Program-made: the position numbers and the translations under genes
Part shown: one piece after another, positions 35,774-44,995 of the stretch
Layout of the letters: each line of letters opens with the position of its first letter
How positions within the stretch are numbered: position 1 is the stretch's first letter
Origin: CALNZV01 sp942491115
GTDB taxonomy: Bacteria > Desulfobacterota > Desulfobacteria > Desulfobacterales > UBA5852
DNA length: 64,000 nt
Reading direction: 5' to 3'
Assembly: GCA_942491115.1 (NCBI GenBank)
Contig: CALNZV010000007.1
Span: forward strand, 620,001-684,000
The notes under the pieces: model-generated
What the model saw: the letters and a program-made list of their open reading frames with translations, nothing else
Told to the model about the DNA's origin: nothing
Databases searched by the model: none

Positions 35774-37105
35774 GTGACATTGAAACGCAAACCGATCTGG
35801 GGCTGGGCGTTTTACGACTGGGCCAACTCAGCTTTTGCCACAACCGTGATGGCCGGCTTCTTTCCTATTTTTTTTAAAACCTACTGGAGCCACGGCGCCG
35901 ATGTCAACATCAGCACCGCCCGGCTCGGTTTCGGCAATGCGGCGGCGGGCCTTATCGTGGCCCTGCTCGCCCCCTTCCTGGGGGCGCTTGCGGACCATGC
36001 GTCCCGACGGAAACGCTACCTGCTGTGCTTCGCCTATCTGGGGGCCCTTGCAACCACCTGCCTGTTCTGGGTTCAGGAAGGCCAATGGGTGTTGGCAATG
36101 GGGGCTTACGGGGTCGGTATTGTCGGCTTCTCCGGGGCCAACATCTTCAACGACGCCCTGCTTCCCGTGGTCTCGGAAGGCCGTCGGATGGACATGGTGT
36201 CAAGCCTCGGTTTCGCCATGGGATATCTGGGCGGTGGTCTTCTATTTCTGCTCAATGTGTTGATGACCGAATTCCCAGGGGCTTTCGGCCTCGCTGACGC
36301 CACATCGGCGGTCCGGTTTTCTTTCATGACGGTCGGGGTCTGGTGGGCTTCTTTTTCGCTGTTCACCGCCTTGTGGGTAAAAGAGCCTCCCAGGGATGAT
36401 GCTCCGCGGCTGTCTGCAATGGACGCTATCGGTCGGGGAGGTGCCCAGATCCTTCAGACCCTGCGGGACGCCCGCCACTACAAACCCGCTTTCTGGTTTT
36501 TGGCGGCCTATTGGTGCTACATCGACGGTGTGGACACGGTCATCCGCATGGCGGTGGACTACGGCCTCTCCCTGGGATTCGATGCCGGCGATCTGGTTGT
36601 GGCCCTTCTGGCGGTGCAGTTCATCGGTTTTCCGGCGGCGGTCGGTTTCGGCAAATTGGGAGAAAAATGGGGAACCCGCAAATCCATCTTTCTGGGCATC
36701 GGCTGCTATATGGCCATCACCCTGTGGGGCGCGTTCATGACCCGTAAAGCGGAGTTCTATGTGCTGGCGGCGGGGGTCGGCCTTGTCCAAGGAGGGATTC
36801 AGGCCCTGAGCCGCTCCTACTATGCGAGCTTGATCCCTCCCGATCGCGCCGGCGAGTTTTTCGGCTTTTATAATATGCTCGGCAAGTTCGCGGCCATCCT
36901 CGGTCCGGTCCTGGTGGCGACGGTGACCCTGGGGACCCGTTTCTGGCTGATGCCTTCCGACCCCACCGCCGACCAGCTGGTGTCCGTCTCGCGACTGGCC
37001 TCCCGCTGGGGAATCGGCTCCCTCCTCGTTCTCTTCATTCTGGGTGCCGTTCTCCTCTTAAAAGTCAGGGAGACTGCCCCAGGAAGCCACCCCGAGGCTC
37101 ATTGA
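35774..37105 (+). CDS. MFS transporter, UMF1/Atg22-like family
   Basis: A 443-residue permease with about 12 hydrophobic helices. The N-terminus GWAFYDWANSAFATTVMAGFFPIFFKTYW is the hallmark of the UMF1 (Atg22-like) group of bacterial MFS proteins. A second marker is GVGLVQGGIQALSRSYYASLIPPDRAGEFFGFYN. The GTG start has GGAGG 6 bases upstream. It converges with the cysteine desulfidase gene, with a 7-base overlap of the ends. The substrate is unknown; the yeast relative exports vacuolar amino acids. Confidence 0.88.
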   Translation: MTLKRKPIWGWAFYDWANSAFATTVMAGFFPIFFKTYWSHGADVNISTARLGFGNAAAGLIVALLAPFLGALADHASRRKRYLLCFAYLGALATTCLFWVQEGQWVLAMGAYGVGIVGFSGANIFNDALLPVVSEGRRMDMVSSLGFAMGYLGGGLLFLLNVLMTEFPGAFGLADATSAVRFSFMTVGVWWASFSLFTALWVKEPPRDDAPRLSAMDAIGRGGAQILQTLRDARHYKPAFWFLAAYWCYIDGVDTVIRMAVDYGLSLGFDAGDLVVALLAVQFIGFPAAVGFGKLGEKWGTRKSIFLGIGCYMAITLWGAFMTRKAEFYVLAAGVGLVQGGIQALSRSYYASLIPPDRAGEFFGFYNMLGKFAAILGPVLVATVTLGTRFWLMPSDPTADQLVSVSRLASRWGIGSLLVLFILGAVLLLKVRETAPGSHPEAH

Positions 37106-38415
37106 GGTCTGAAGCGCTTCTCCAACATGATTCTCAAAATGGTGCGGTCCGTATCGATCATACCCTGGGTGCTGAGGAGACCCACATTTTCCAATGTTTT
37201 TTCCGCCGACAACCCGACGATGCCGTCGGTCGGGGCCACATTGACCCCCTGAAGGGAAAACAGGGCGGCCCGAACCGCGGAACCGGCAGCGGTGGCCAGC
37301 TTGATGGAGCAGCCCGCCTTGGCGCCGTCGCAGATGACCCCCGCCAGGTCCTCAATAAGGTTGCAGATGGCCCCGGATATATGCCGAGGAGATCCACCTA
37401 GAAGATAGGTCACACCGGCCGCGGCACCAGCTCCCGCCGCCACCGAGCAACCGCAGACAGCCGACAGACGGCCGGTATGGGCCTTGATGGTTCCCGTCAG
37501 GATATGGCTCAAAGCGATGGCCTTCAAGAAGGTTTCCTTGTCGCAGTCCACAAAGTCCCACACCGCTCGAATGGGTAAAATGGCCGTCAGGCCGTGATTG
37601 CCGCTTCCTGCCGAACTCATGGCCGGCAGATTGATTCCCGCCATCCTGGCGTCGGAAGCCCCCGAGGCCAGGATACGGGCCGCCAGCACCATGTCCCGGC
37701 ACATGAGCCGTTGACGGACCAGCCGCTCGAAGGCCATGCCGATACCAAGTCCCGACCCGTGCTTGAGTCCGTAATCCGCCAGACGCATATTGGTGGAAAC
37801 GCCCTCTTCGAGAAAGGCATAGTCCTCCTCGTCGAGACCGTCTACCAGGTCGATGAGTTCTGTCAGCGCCAGGGACTTCAGCCAGGATTCGAGGGCTTCG
37901 AGCCGGTTCTTGGCCTCGGGGTCGGGCGTTTTCCCCCCAAAATCGACAGCCGCCGGTTGCCCGTTCAGGGATAGGGAGGCGATATTGTCATGGAGCTTTT
38001 CGATGACGGACTCGGCCACATCGTCTCCCAGCCGGGCCTGGGTGCGGATAAATAACCCCTGATGATCCTCCAGGAGATGGACTTCCACCCCCCCCCGCCC
38101 GATCAGATCTTTGGCCCGGGAAACGGCGGATGCGTTCACGGACGCCAAGACCTCCAACCCTCTCTGGGCGTCTCCGCCGAAAGCCCCCACCGCCGATGCC
38201 GTATCGAGGCCGCTCAGTCCGCCGGTACCGGGAATGGCAACGGCCATACCATTTTTGTAGATGTTGGGGTCGACCCAGATATCCAGTTTTTCGACCTTAC
38301 GCGAGGGCAGGAGTCCCACCGCAGCAGCCGCTCCGAGGGCGATGGCCACCGGCTCGGTGCAGCCCAGGGCTGGGGCTACTTCCATTTTAAGGATGTCTTT
38401 TACGCTGAAGGCCAT
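37099..38415 (-). CDS. cyuA: L-cysteine desulfidase (CyuA/UPF0597, serine dehydratase alpha-like)
   Basis: Predicted oxygen-sensitive FeS enzyme splitting L-cysteine into pyruvate, ammonia and sulfide. The 438-residue protein begins with the family start MEVAPALGCTEPVAIALGAAAA, where the Cys is a cluster or catalytic ligand. Further conserved Cys residues occur in LSAVCGCSVAAGAGAAAG, GAICNLIEDLAGVICDGAK, and AGCSIKLATAAGSA. Glycine-rich SAGSGNHGL is also typical. It follows uspA on the same strand, 60 bases apart. An RBS GAGGAG lies 14 bases upstream. Function is by family; the annotation in many genomes is only UPF0597. Confidence 0.88.
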   Translation of the reverse strand: MAFSVKDILKMEVAPALGCTEPVAIALGAAAAVGLLPSRKVEKLDIWVDPNIYKNGMAVAIPGTGGLSGLDTASAVGAFGGDAQRGLEVLASVNASAVSRAKDLIGRGGVEVHLLEDHQGLFIRTQARLGDDVAESVIEKLHDNIASLSLNGQPAAVDFGGKTPDPEAKNRLEALESWLKSLALTELIDLVDGLDEEDYAFLEEGVSTNMRLADYGLKHGSGLGIGMAFERLVRQRLMCRDMVLAARILASGASDARMAGINLPAMSSAGSGNHGLTAILPIRAVWDFVDCDKETFLKAIALSHILTGTIKAHTGRLSAVCGCSVAAGAGAAAGVTYLLGGSPRHISGAICNLIEDLAGVICDGAKAGCSIKLATAAGSAVRAALFSLQGVNVAPTDGIVGLSAEKTLENVGLLSTQGMIDTDRTILRIMLEKRFRPQ

Positions 38416-38475
38416 GGTCGGGTCACTCTCCTCTGCTGGGGGCTCTATCAGGCACAGGTTGCCAACGACGTGAGG

Positions 38476-38946
38476 TCAAACAGCCACCATGACCGAGATG
38501 TTCTTTGCCAGTTGAATCACCTTCTGGGACACACTGCCCATGAAGAAGTCCTTGATGCTGGATAGCCCGTGCTTCCCCAAAACGACCAGATCGTAGCCGG
38601 ACTCGGCGGCATGGATGATGTCCCGGGCCACCCCCTTTTTCTTGACCTCCATCCGGATATCGATATGGGTCTCCGGAAAGCCGGCATCGATCAGTATTTC
38701 CTTGGCCCTGTCCATGGCATCGCTGACGAGGGTTCGTTTTTTGTCCTCGAGTTGGCAAAAGCTTGCCTGCTGGGAGCGGAACAGAGGCGTCAGCTCAGGG
38801 CTGTTCATGTCGCAAAGGGTGGCGGTATCCGGTAGGACACTGAACAGCGTCACCAAGGTATCCTTGCTGAAGGTCGTTGCCACCTGGTCTACCGCCCTCA
38901 TGGCATTTTCCGAATCGTCCACGGCAATCATGATTTTCTGGCTCAT
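38476..38946 (-). CDS. Universal stress protein UspA family
   Basis: A 156-residue single-domain UspA protein. The N-terminus KIMIAVDDSENAMRAVDQV is standard, and the C-terminal nucleotide-binding motif VLGKHGLSSIKDFFMGSVSQKVIQLA fits the ATP-binding subgroup. A very strong AAGGAGGTGA ribosome site lies before the ATG. Probably cotranscribed with the cysteine desulfidase downstream. A stress or redox role is from family knowledge. Confidence 0.93.
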   Translation of the reverse strand: MSQKIMIAVDDSENAMRAVDQVATTFSKDTLVTLFSVLPDTATLCDMNSPELTPLFRSQQASFCQLEDKKRTLVSDAMDRAKEILIDAGFPETHIDIRMEVKKKGVARDIIHAAESGYDLVVLGKHGLSSIKDFFMGSVSQKVIQLAKNISVMVAV

Positions 38947-39357
38947 TCGGCGTCACCTCCTTCGGGGATGGGGGTCATAATAAACGGTCTGTCGTCGATC
39001 TCCAAAAGGAGATGACGAACCGGGTCGGTGCCGAGGGCTTCTCTGAGGTCAGAACCCGCACCGGCCACCGATCGGGCGTCAAAAGCGTGGATGCACATTG
39101 GCGCATTTATGATTTTATGGACATTATGAAAGAAAACAAGAGGGGATGCAAGACGATCGCCGATTGGTCAACACCATCCGGGCGGCGACAGACGCCCCGT
39201 TCCGAAACGTATGCGTTCACACCCTCTGCCGATGCGGATGGAGAGAGGGCAAAGGGTGCAGGCGCCGCCGTGATACAAGGGGGCGGCGCCTCGGTTGAAT
39301 TTTATAGAGGTGATGGGTCTCGCTTCCAGCACGGCACGGCGGCCATCGCCGGTTTCA
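38947..39357. other. Intergenic region between uspA and ferritin genes
   Basis: About 410 bases. One open frame on the plus strand lacks a ribosome site and protein-like composition. It contains a perfect 10-bp inverted repeat (39260-39291), listed separately. The uspA promoter should be here but is not obvious. Confidence 0.4.
39260..39291. repeat. Perfect 10-bp GC-rich inverted repeat
   Basis: AGGCGCCGCC and GGCGGCGCCT separated by 12 bases, 66 bases after the ferritin stop on its strand. No strong T tract follows on the minus strand (GCACCCTTTGCC) and only TTGAATTTTAT on the plus strand. A ferritin terminator is likely but not certain. Confidence 0.55.
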
Positions 39358-39891
39358 TCATGCCTCCGAAGTGACGCCTCTGCTGAAATCGGTAGGCACC
39401 GTTGTGGCCCGAGCGTTAAGCTCCCGGTCCATCATCAGGAGACCGTGTGGACTGTCTTTTACCAGTCTGAGCTGGCTGAGGATGTCGTTGTCGGTTTCCT
39501 CCTCCTCCACCTGCTCACTGACGTACCACTGGAGGAAAATACGCGTTGCATGATCTTTTTCGCTAATGGCCAATTCCATGAGATCATTGATGGATCGGGT
39601 TACAAACTGCTCATGCTCCAGGGTTTTGGTAAACATATCGAGGGGCCCGTCGAAGGTTGCCGGCGGCTCTGCGATGGTCCCGAGGCGCACGTCTCCTCCC
39701 TGGGCATGAATGTATTCATACATCTTCATGGCATGGAACATCTCTTCATGGTATTGGGACATAAACCAGGTTGCAAACCCCTTGAGGCCCAGCGCACTCG
39801 CGCTGGAAGACATGGACATGTAAAGATAGGCGGAATACATTTCCTTGTTGACCTGCTCGTTCAGGGCCGCGTTCATCTTTTCGCTGATCAT
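39358..39891 (-). CDS. ftnA: Ferritin (FtnA type)
   Basis: Iron-storage four-helix bundle of 177 residues. Diiron ligands are visible: Glu in NKEMYSAYLYMSMS, the EEMFHAMKMYEYI pair, and the EQVEEEETDNDIL segment of helix C. Length and order match non-haem bacterial ferritin, with no bacterioferritin Met haem ligand pattern seen. AGGAG lies 8 bases before the ATG. In an anaerobe it would also serve oxygen and iron stress protection. Confidence 0.93.
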   Translation of the reverse strand: MISEKMNAALNEQVNKEMYSAYLYMSMSSSASALGLKGFATWFMSQYHEEMFHAMKMYEYIHAQGGDVRLGTIAEPPATFDGPLDMFTKTLEHEQFVTRSINDLMELAISEKDHATRIFLQWYVSEQVEEEETDNDILSQLRLVKDSPHGLLMMDRELNARATTVPTDFSRGVTSEA

Positions 39892-40070
39892 TCAGTGGTC
39901 TCCTTTTTAAATGCGGTCTTCAAGTGGTTGATTCAATCGCGAGGGCCCGGCCGGCCGCCGCGCCTCCATCCAGTGGGGCAATAAGGTGAGAGCGCAAGAG
40001 CCGCCCCATGGCAGGGCATATGGTACCATGGGATCAACCGCGTCAACGACCCAATAATGGGCATTGAGAC

Positions 40071-40736
40071 ATGCCAAGTCAAACCGCCAAACCGGAATGC
40101 CGTCTTCAACGGACAGGGGCCGGGAGACATTCGTTTTTCAAGCGCTTGCTGGCAGGGCTTCTTGCCGCTGCCGCCTTTATCGTCACTGGGGCGGCGTTGC
40201 CGGGGGGCGCGTCGGAAAGCGGCCCGGAGGCGGAAACGGTGGTCATCGAATCGGTTCCCCCCTGGCAGGGACGTGGCAAAGCCTACCGGATCACCTATGG
40301 GGTTGGCGTGCCAGCGAGCGTCCTATGGCGGTTCAAGACGGATTTCGACGGGGAATTCCTTACCAGCAACCGGTATATCGAGAGCCATCGACTGGTGCTT
40401 CAAGAGCCCGGCCGGGTCGTTACCGAGAACCGGTATACCTATCAGCCGGGGCTCACTTTCCAATGGGAAACCCTTTTGTTTCCCTCGTCTCGCCGGATGG
40501 AATATCGACTGTTGAATCCGAATGACTGCCGTCAGCGGTTTCATTTCGGCACCATCGAGTTGATTCCCCAGGACGGTGGAACCCGCGTCGTCCAGACGGC
40601 CTGGTTCGACTTTACCGGCGCCTGGCTCTGGTATCACAATCCCTGGGTCGGGGGCATGACCGCCTTTCTTCGCTACACCGCCCTCTGGGAGCAGGAAACC
40701 GCCCTCCGGTTGAAGGATCGATATGGGGCCCCGTGA
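40071..40736 (+). CDS. Exported SRPBCC-like protein of unknown function
   Basis: A 221-residue protein with an N-terminal hydrophobic export signal (FFKRLLAGLLAAAAFIVTGAAL, cleavage probably near GGASES). The mature part resembles a START/SRPBCC ligand-binding fold: VLWRFKTDFDGEFLTSNRYI, VVTENRYTYQPGLTFQWETLLF, a central strand TRVVQTAWFDFTGAWLWY, and a C-terminal helix (GGMTAFLRYTALWEQETALRL). The ribosome site is weak, so the precise start is uncertain. The next gene, a patatin, is 186 bases away on the same strand. I cannot assign a role. Confidence 0.6.
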   Translation: MPSQTAKPECRLQRTGAGRHSFFKRLLAGLLAAAAFIVTGAALPGGASESGPEAETVVIESVPPWQGRGKAYRITYGVGVPASVLWRFKTDFDGEFLTSNRYIESHRLVLQEPGRVVTENRYTYQPGLTFQWETLLFPSSRRMEYRLLNPNDCRQRFHFGTIELIPQDGGTRVVQTAWFDFTGAWLWYHNPWVGGMTAFLRYTALWEQETALRLKDRYGAP

Positions 40737-40922
40737 CCCCGCCCGCTGGGGCGGTCCCGCAGACCGGGGTCGAGGAGGCGTCTTGGCAGACCGGGTCGGC
40801 GATCCCAATGTCTGCCATATCCCCGGCGTCAATAGGGATCTTCGGAGGGAGCGCCGTCGGGGGAAGAATGGCCGGGGGATCAGGCAGCATGTCGTCCGAT
40901 CCCCCCAATGGGGAGGGCTATC

Positions 40923-41822
40923 GTGTCAACAACAGTGAGTCTCGTATTGGGCGGCGGCGGTGCCCGCGGCCTTGCCCACATCGGGGTCATCGAGGTGTTG
41001 AAAGAGCGGGGGTACGACATCCGATCCATAGTGGGTTGCTCCATGGGCGCACTGGTGGGAGGCTTCTACGCTGCGGGGAAATTGGATGACTACCGGTCCT
41101 GGGTCGGACAGCTCACGGAGGTGGACGTGCTTCGCTTCCTGGATATCTCGCTGACGGCGCGCTCGGGGTTTATGAAAGGCGACCGGATCATGGACAAACT
41201 GCGGGGGCTGATAGGGGATTGTCTCATCGAAAAGCTGCCCATACCGTTTACCGCCGTAGCGACGGACATCGTGAGGCGGCAGCAGGTGTGGATCAACCGA
41301 GGGGATCTTTTCGACGCCATTCGCGCGTCCATATCGGTGCCGGGGCTTTTTACCCCCCATATCGTCAACGGACGGACCCTGGTGGACGGCGGCCTGCTGA
41401 ACCCCCTCCCCGTGGCCCCGTCCATGTTTCATCAGCACGATCTGACGATTGCCGTCAGCTTGTCCGGTCCTCAGATCAACGCCCCTTTCGGCCGCGATCC
41501 CACCCCCGCCCCCCCCTCCTCATACAGGACTTTCCGGGTGGGAATCGAGCGGTTCCTCTCCAGCCTTCAGGAATCACTGGGACTCGAGAAAGAAAAACCG
41601 GGCGAGAAACAATTGACCCTGTCCGGTGTTTTGCTGGCCATGTTCGACACCATGCAGGCGGCGATCGCCCGCTACCGGCTGGCAGCTTACCCGCCGGACA
41701 TTCTGATCGAAATTCCCTCGAACATCTGCGACACCCACGAGTACTACATGGCTGAACAACTGATCGACGCGGGCCGCTACTGGGCTGGGAAATTCCTGTC
41801 CCAGCAGTCCGAGGACGGCTGA
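40923..41822 (+). CDS. Patatin-like phospholipase (RssA-type)
   Basis: A 299-residue lipid acyl hydrolase with the Ser-Asp dyad. The oxyanion loop is LGGGGARGLAHIGVIEVL, the nucleophile is in GCSMG, and the Asp is in VDGGLLNPLP. The C-terminal third has an extra region ending in IEIPSNICDTHEYYMAEQLIDAG. I chose the GTG at 40923 because GGGAGG lies 6 bases upstream; the ATG at 40908 would contain that site and has none of its own. Cytoplasmic or membrane-associated. Substrate unknown. Confidence 0.88.
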   Translation: MSTTVSLVLGGGGARGLAHIGVIEVLKERGYDIRSIVGCSMGALVGGFYAAGKLDDYRSWVGQLTEVDVLRFLDISLTARSGFMKGDRIMDKLRGLIGDCLIEKLPIPFTAVATDIVRRQQVWINRGDLFDAIRASISVPGLFTPHIVNGRTLVDGGLLNPLPVAPSMFHQHDLTIAVSLSGPQINAPFGRDPTPAPPSSYRTFRVGIERFLSSLQESLGLEKEKPGEKQLTLSGVLLAMFDTMQAAIARYRLAAYPPDILIEIPSNICDTHEYYMAEQLIDAGRYWAGKFLSQQSEDG

Positions 41823-41901
41823 ACCCGACAAGGCATCGATGACGGAAGACGCGGGCAATGGACGACAATCATCCTCGGCCGTGCCCGTCCTGTGCCGTCG
41901 G

Positions 41902-42351
41902 CTAGGATGAAAAAAACGCCCGTGCCCGCCGTTCCAGTTCGTCGGGGGACACCTCTTCGATCTGTTGATTCAGCGACCAGCGGTAGCCGAAGGGATCCTT
42001 GAGGAGCGCCGATCGCATCCCCCAAAACGTATTCGTCGGTTCGCTCAACGACTCGGCACCCGCCGTCACGGCTTTCTTATAGGCCGCATCGCAATCCGCC
42101 GTAGCGACGGCAAACAGGCATGAGGCCGTCGCACCGGGGGACATGGCGAATGCCTGCCATTCCGGGGATTCATCCGACAGGTATATCCGGGTATTTCCGA
42201 GAATGAATTCCGCGTGGGCCACACCGCCTTCCGGCGACGGCATGCGAAACAGCTCCTCTGCGCCAAAAGCGTTCGAATAAAAGGCCAATGCGGCTGCCGA
42301 ATCCCTCACGGTGAGCGATAAGGATACGGTCGGCTTCGGTATCGATTCCAT
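41902..42351 (-). CDS. VOC-fold (glyoxalase/bleomycin-resistance) protein, PhnB-like
   Basis: A 149-residue protein of the vicinal oxygen chelate superfamily. Paired beta-alpha-beta-beta-beta units are seen: LTVRDSAAALAFYSNAFGAEE at the start and TFWGMRSALLKDPFGYRWSLNQQ at the end, with an EFILGNTRIYLSDE strand between. This pattern resembles PhnB/YjdN-like members, which often lack metal-dependent activity. An RBS GAGGAG lies 10 bases upstream. Neighbours give no functional clue. Confidence 0.85.
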   Translation of the reverse strand: MESIPKPTVSLSLTVRDSAAALAFYSNAFGAEELFRMPSPEGGVAHAEFILGNTRIYLSDESPEWQAFAMSPGATASCLFAVATADCDAAYKKAVTAGAESLSEPTNTFWGMRSALLKDPFGYRWSLNQQIEEVSPDELERRARAFFSS

Positions 42352-42440
42352 GGGTGCTCATCTCCTCTTTCGGGTGTTGGGTATCACGTCGACGTCTGCG
42401 CACTGCCGGATGCCCAACCACGGCGGAGCGCGGGGACCGT

Positions 42441-43337
42441 CTATCCACCCCCGTCGTCGAAAAGGTCCGGGTAGAGCGTCTTGGAACATTCCGGACAAAT
42501 GCTGTGACTGAAAACAGCGTCGGAGTGGTCGTGGATATAGGTCTCGATCTGTTTCCAATAGCCCCGGTCGTCACGAATTTTTTTGCACGAGGTGCAAATA
42601 GGCAGGAGACCGCTCAGGGTCTTCACCCGACCGAGCGCCGCCTTCAACTCGACAATGAGTTTGTCGTTTTCGATCTGTGCCTGCCTTCGCTCGTTGATCT
42701 CACTATTGATGGCATCATTCGCCTTCTGGATCTGGTTTTTCTGTTTCCGCAACCGCCTTCTGAGAGTGGATACAAACCCGCCGAAGACGCAAAACCAGGA
42801 GAGCAGAATCCCGAAAATAACGAAAAGGAAGAGCTCGTATTGAACTCTGAACCCGTGGCGGTTTTGCACATAGGACAACGCCAGAATGAATGCGTAGAGC
42901 CCCATGCCCATGACCGCCACGAAGAGGTATTGACCTCGGGTCAGGCGAAGCATGCCGAAGCTGAAGGCGGGCACGTAAAACATCAGAACGATCGGTCTTG
43001 CCTCGGGCAATGAGTAAAGGGGCACCAAGCCCCAAAGGGCTGAGTAGATGATCTGTTCCCGGGTCAGGGAGGGGTCTGAAAACCGCAGGTTCCGATGGGT
43101 GGCGAACAATAGGAAAAAAATGCCGTTGCCTAAGAGGCCCAGGCCGATAAAAGTCAGCCATTGGGCTGCGGTCATCTCACCGAGTCCGAGCCGGGTGACC
43201 AGCACCGTTGCCAGGGCCACGACGGCGTAAGTGTATAGAGCCATGCCGAATCGCTTTAGACGCAGCCGTTGCTTGCTTAGAAGGGCTTGTCCCTGGGCAT
43301 CGTTCCCTTCGGGCGTCCTGGCAGAAAACCCGCTCAT
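42441..43337 (-). CDS. Orphan membrane sensor: multi-helix domain, coiled coil, C-terminal CxxC module, no output domain
   Basis: A 298-residue protein. Residues about 33-185 contain six hydrophobic helices. A basic helix and coiled coil follow (RRRLRKQKNQIQKANDAINSEINERRQAQIENDKLIVELKAAL in two overlapping parts). The C-terminal module, LLPICTSCKKIRDDRGYWKQIE ... SICPECSKTLYPDLF, is one usually found after coiled coils at the end of deltaproteobacterial sensory proteins, with two CxxC pairs that may bind metal. No kinase, GGDEF or EAL domain is present. It may sense and signal through an interacting partner. It is alone in its transcript. Confidence 0.65.
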   Translation of the reverse strand: MSGFSARTPEGNDAQGQALLSKQRLRLKRFGMALYTYAVVALATVLVTRLGLGEMTAAQWLTFIGLGLLGNGIFFLLFATHRNLRFSDPSLTREQIIYSALWGLVPLYSLPEARPIVLMFYVPAFSFGMLRLTRGQYLFVAVMGMGLYAFILALSYVQNRHGFRVQYELFLFVIFGILLSWFCVFGGFVSTLRRRLRKQKNQIQKANDAINSEINERRQAQIENDKLIVELKAALGRVKTLSGLLPICTSCKKIRDDRGYWKQIETYIHDHSDAVFSHSICPECSKTLYPDLFDDGGG

Positions 43338-43823
43338 TATCTATTCCGTTCGTCGGCCCTGCGCCATTTTTCTGCACCCCACCACTGTATCTGGATACAC
43401 TAAGATGGCTCACTTTCAGTGAAAATCAAACCCGCCGGAGGCAGCAGACCCGGGACCGTCCATTCCAAAAGGAAAAAAAGGCGGGGAGAAGGCTCATGGG
43501 GCGAAACGGTTCACGCTCTTTTTATTCCAATCCACTCCCGAGCCCGGGGTGCCGTCGAAAGAAGGGCCTTGCACCATGGCCGGAACCGCCCACAGCCATC
43601 AGCCAGTGGCAAGTAGAAACGTCGAACCAAACACCGATTTCAACGGAAGGGGAAGTATTTGAGTTTTCCTCTGGCTGGGTCCATGATGCCTTTGGATTCA
43701 GCCGGATCAGTGACGGCACCGGGTTGAGCATCAAATCGTCGGAAGGTTCTGTCGAGGAAACGGGATCTTACCCAGGACTCACCAGCCAGCGAATGCGGCT
43801 CTATTGGGTCCCGTTTTTAGCCT
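43338..43823. other. Intergenic region without recognisable gene
   Basis: About 490 bases between two minus-strand genes. Open frames on the plus strand here start inside the neighbouring gene or lack ribosome sites. It holds two small palindromes: TGTATC-TG-GATACA (43386-43399) and TTTCA-G-TGAAA (about 43416-43426), 50-90 bases upstream of the sensor gene and possible operator sites. Confidence 0.4.
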
Positions 43824-44660
43824 CTATTTACTGATGTATCGGGTTTCCCCGGCAACTCTGACGCTCGCACCAGGCTCGGAAGTGTATTCAACAAATAGTC
43901 GTGATGGCGAGCCCATGTCTTCTCCCTGGATAATCTCAAACCGTCTTTTACCCTGCCAGCGGATATCCCGGAGGTAGCCCGCCAGGGCGGCGGCCGCCGC
44001 CCCTGTCGCCGGATCCTCGTAGATGCCTCCGGACGCAAAGGCATTCCGGGAATGAAACCGCCTGTCCGACTCTGGCCACAGGAGACTGATCGTGGTCACA
44101 TCCGCCGCTCGCATGAGCGCTTTCGTTTTCTCGAAATGGTATGCCATTTCCGAGAGGGTCTTCCGGTTCTTCAGCACAAGGATCAGGTGCTTTGCACCGG
44201 CAAAGGCAAAGCGAATCGGAAAATTCGGATCGATATCGGTGGCGTCGAACTGGAACTGCTTGAAAATCGCTTCGACAACCTCCTGGTCTGGGTCCTCCGA
44301 CCGTGTTTCAGGAGACTGCAGGGCGGCCGTCGTTCTGCCATTCATGGCTTTTTTGACCTCGAGGTTGATGGCATCGGTCGCTAAAAAGAGCTTGTAGATC
44401 CCCACCCCGAATCGGTCGCCGAGTGCGGCGCCGGCGGCAATCGTGGCATGTCCGCAAAAGGGAACTTCGACCTCCGGGGAAAAATAGCGGATTCTCCATC
44501 CGTCCCGAAAAGGTTTTAGAAAAGCCGTTTCCGAATACCCCACGGTTTTGGCAATGGTGAGCATTTCATTTTCTTCCGGCAGGTCATCACTAATGACGAC
44601 ACCGGCAGGATTGTCGCCTTGGTCGTCAACCGTGAACGCGGCTATTTTGAGAACATTCAT
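43824..44660 (-). CDS. PhzF-family isomerase
   Basis: A 278-residue protein of the phenazine biosynthesis PhzF/diaminopimelate-epimerase-like fold. The catalytic Glu lies in VGYSETAFL; other markers are RYFSPEVEVPFCGHATIAAGAAL and the late YEDPATGAAAAALAGYLRD. The whole fold is present. Such proteins usually act as isomerases on unknown small molecules; there are no phenazine genes nearby. AAAGG lies 6 bases before the ATG. Confidence 0.9.
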   Translation of the reverse strand: MNVLKIAAFTVDDQGDNPAGVVISDDLPEENEMLTIAKTVGYSETAFLKPFRDGWRIRYFSPEVEVPFCGHATIAAGAALGDRFGVGIYKLFLATDAINLEVKKAMNGRTTAALQSPETRSEDPDQEVVEAIFKQFQFDATDIDPNFPIRFAFAGAKHLILVLKNRKTLSEMAYHFEKTKALMRAADVTTISLLWPESDRRFHSRNAFASGGIYEDPATGAAAAALAGYLRDIRWQGKRRFEIIQGEDMGSPSRLFVEYTSEPGASVRVAGETRYISK

Positions 44661-44995
44661 ATGGTGCCTTTCGATGATCTGATGGGACGTCTATCGCCCT
44701 TCATGACATCTTGAACAATGACGGGCATACCCGATGTCCAATGGCGACTCATCGGATCACCGCTTGATCCCGGTCGTCTTGCGTTCCACCAACGGTCAAG
44801 TTGAGGTGCACGGGAAGCGCCTGAAGCTTTGGGATATCCGCTTCGCAACCGACGACCATCGGGGAGCGATCATTGGCGGCTCCGGCCACTGGTTACGGTC
44901 GGTTAAGGTCGATTCCGACCTCCCTGTGACTGGCGGGAAATCTTGGATCATTCCGGTACGACTTCCCGGATGGATAGAACGACCAGTTTTTCCGC
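44661..44995. other. Intergenic region with a doubtful 105-codon frame
   Basis: About 335 bases. A plus-strand open frame (44734-45051) overlaps the cupin gene end. It has no clear ribosome site and I do not recognise its translation, so it is not called. Confidence 0.35.

Noticed and set aside
43208..43834. 208-codon plus-strand open frame
   Set aside because: Starts inside the membrane sensor gene on the opposite strand, has no ribosome site, and shows no protein-like pattern.
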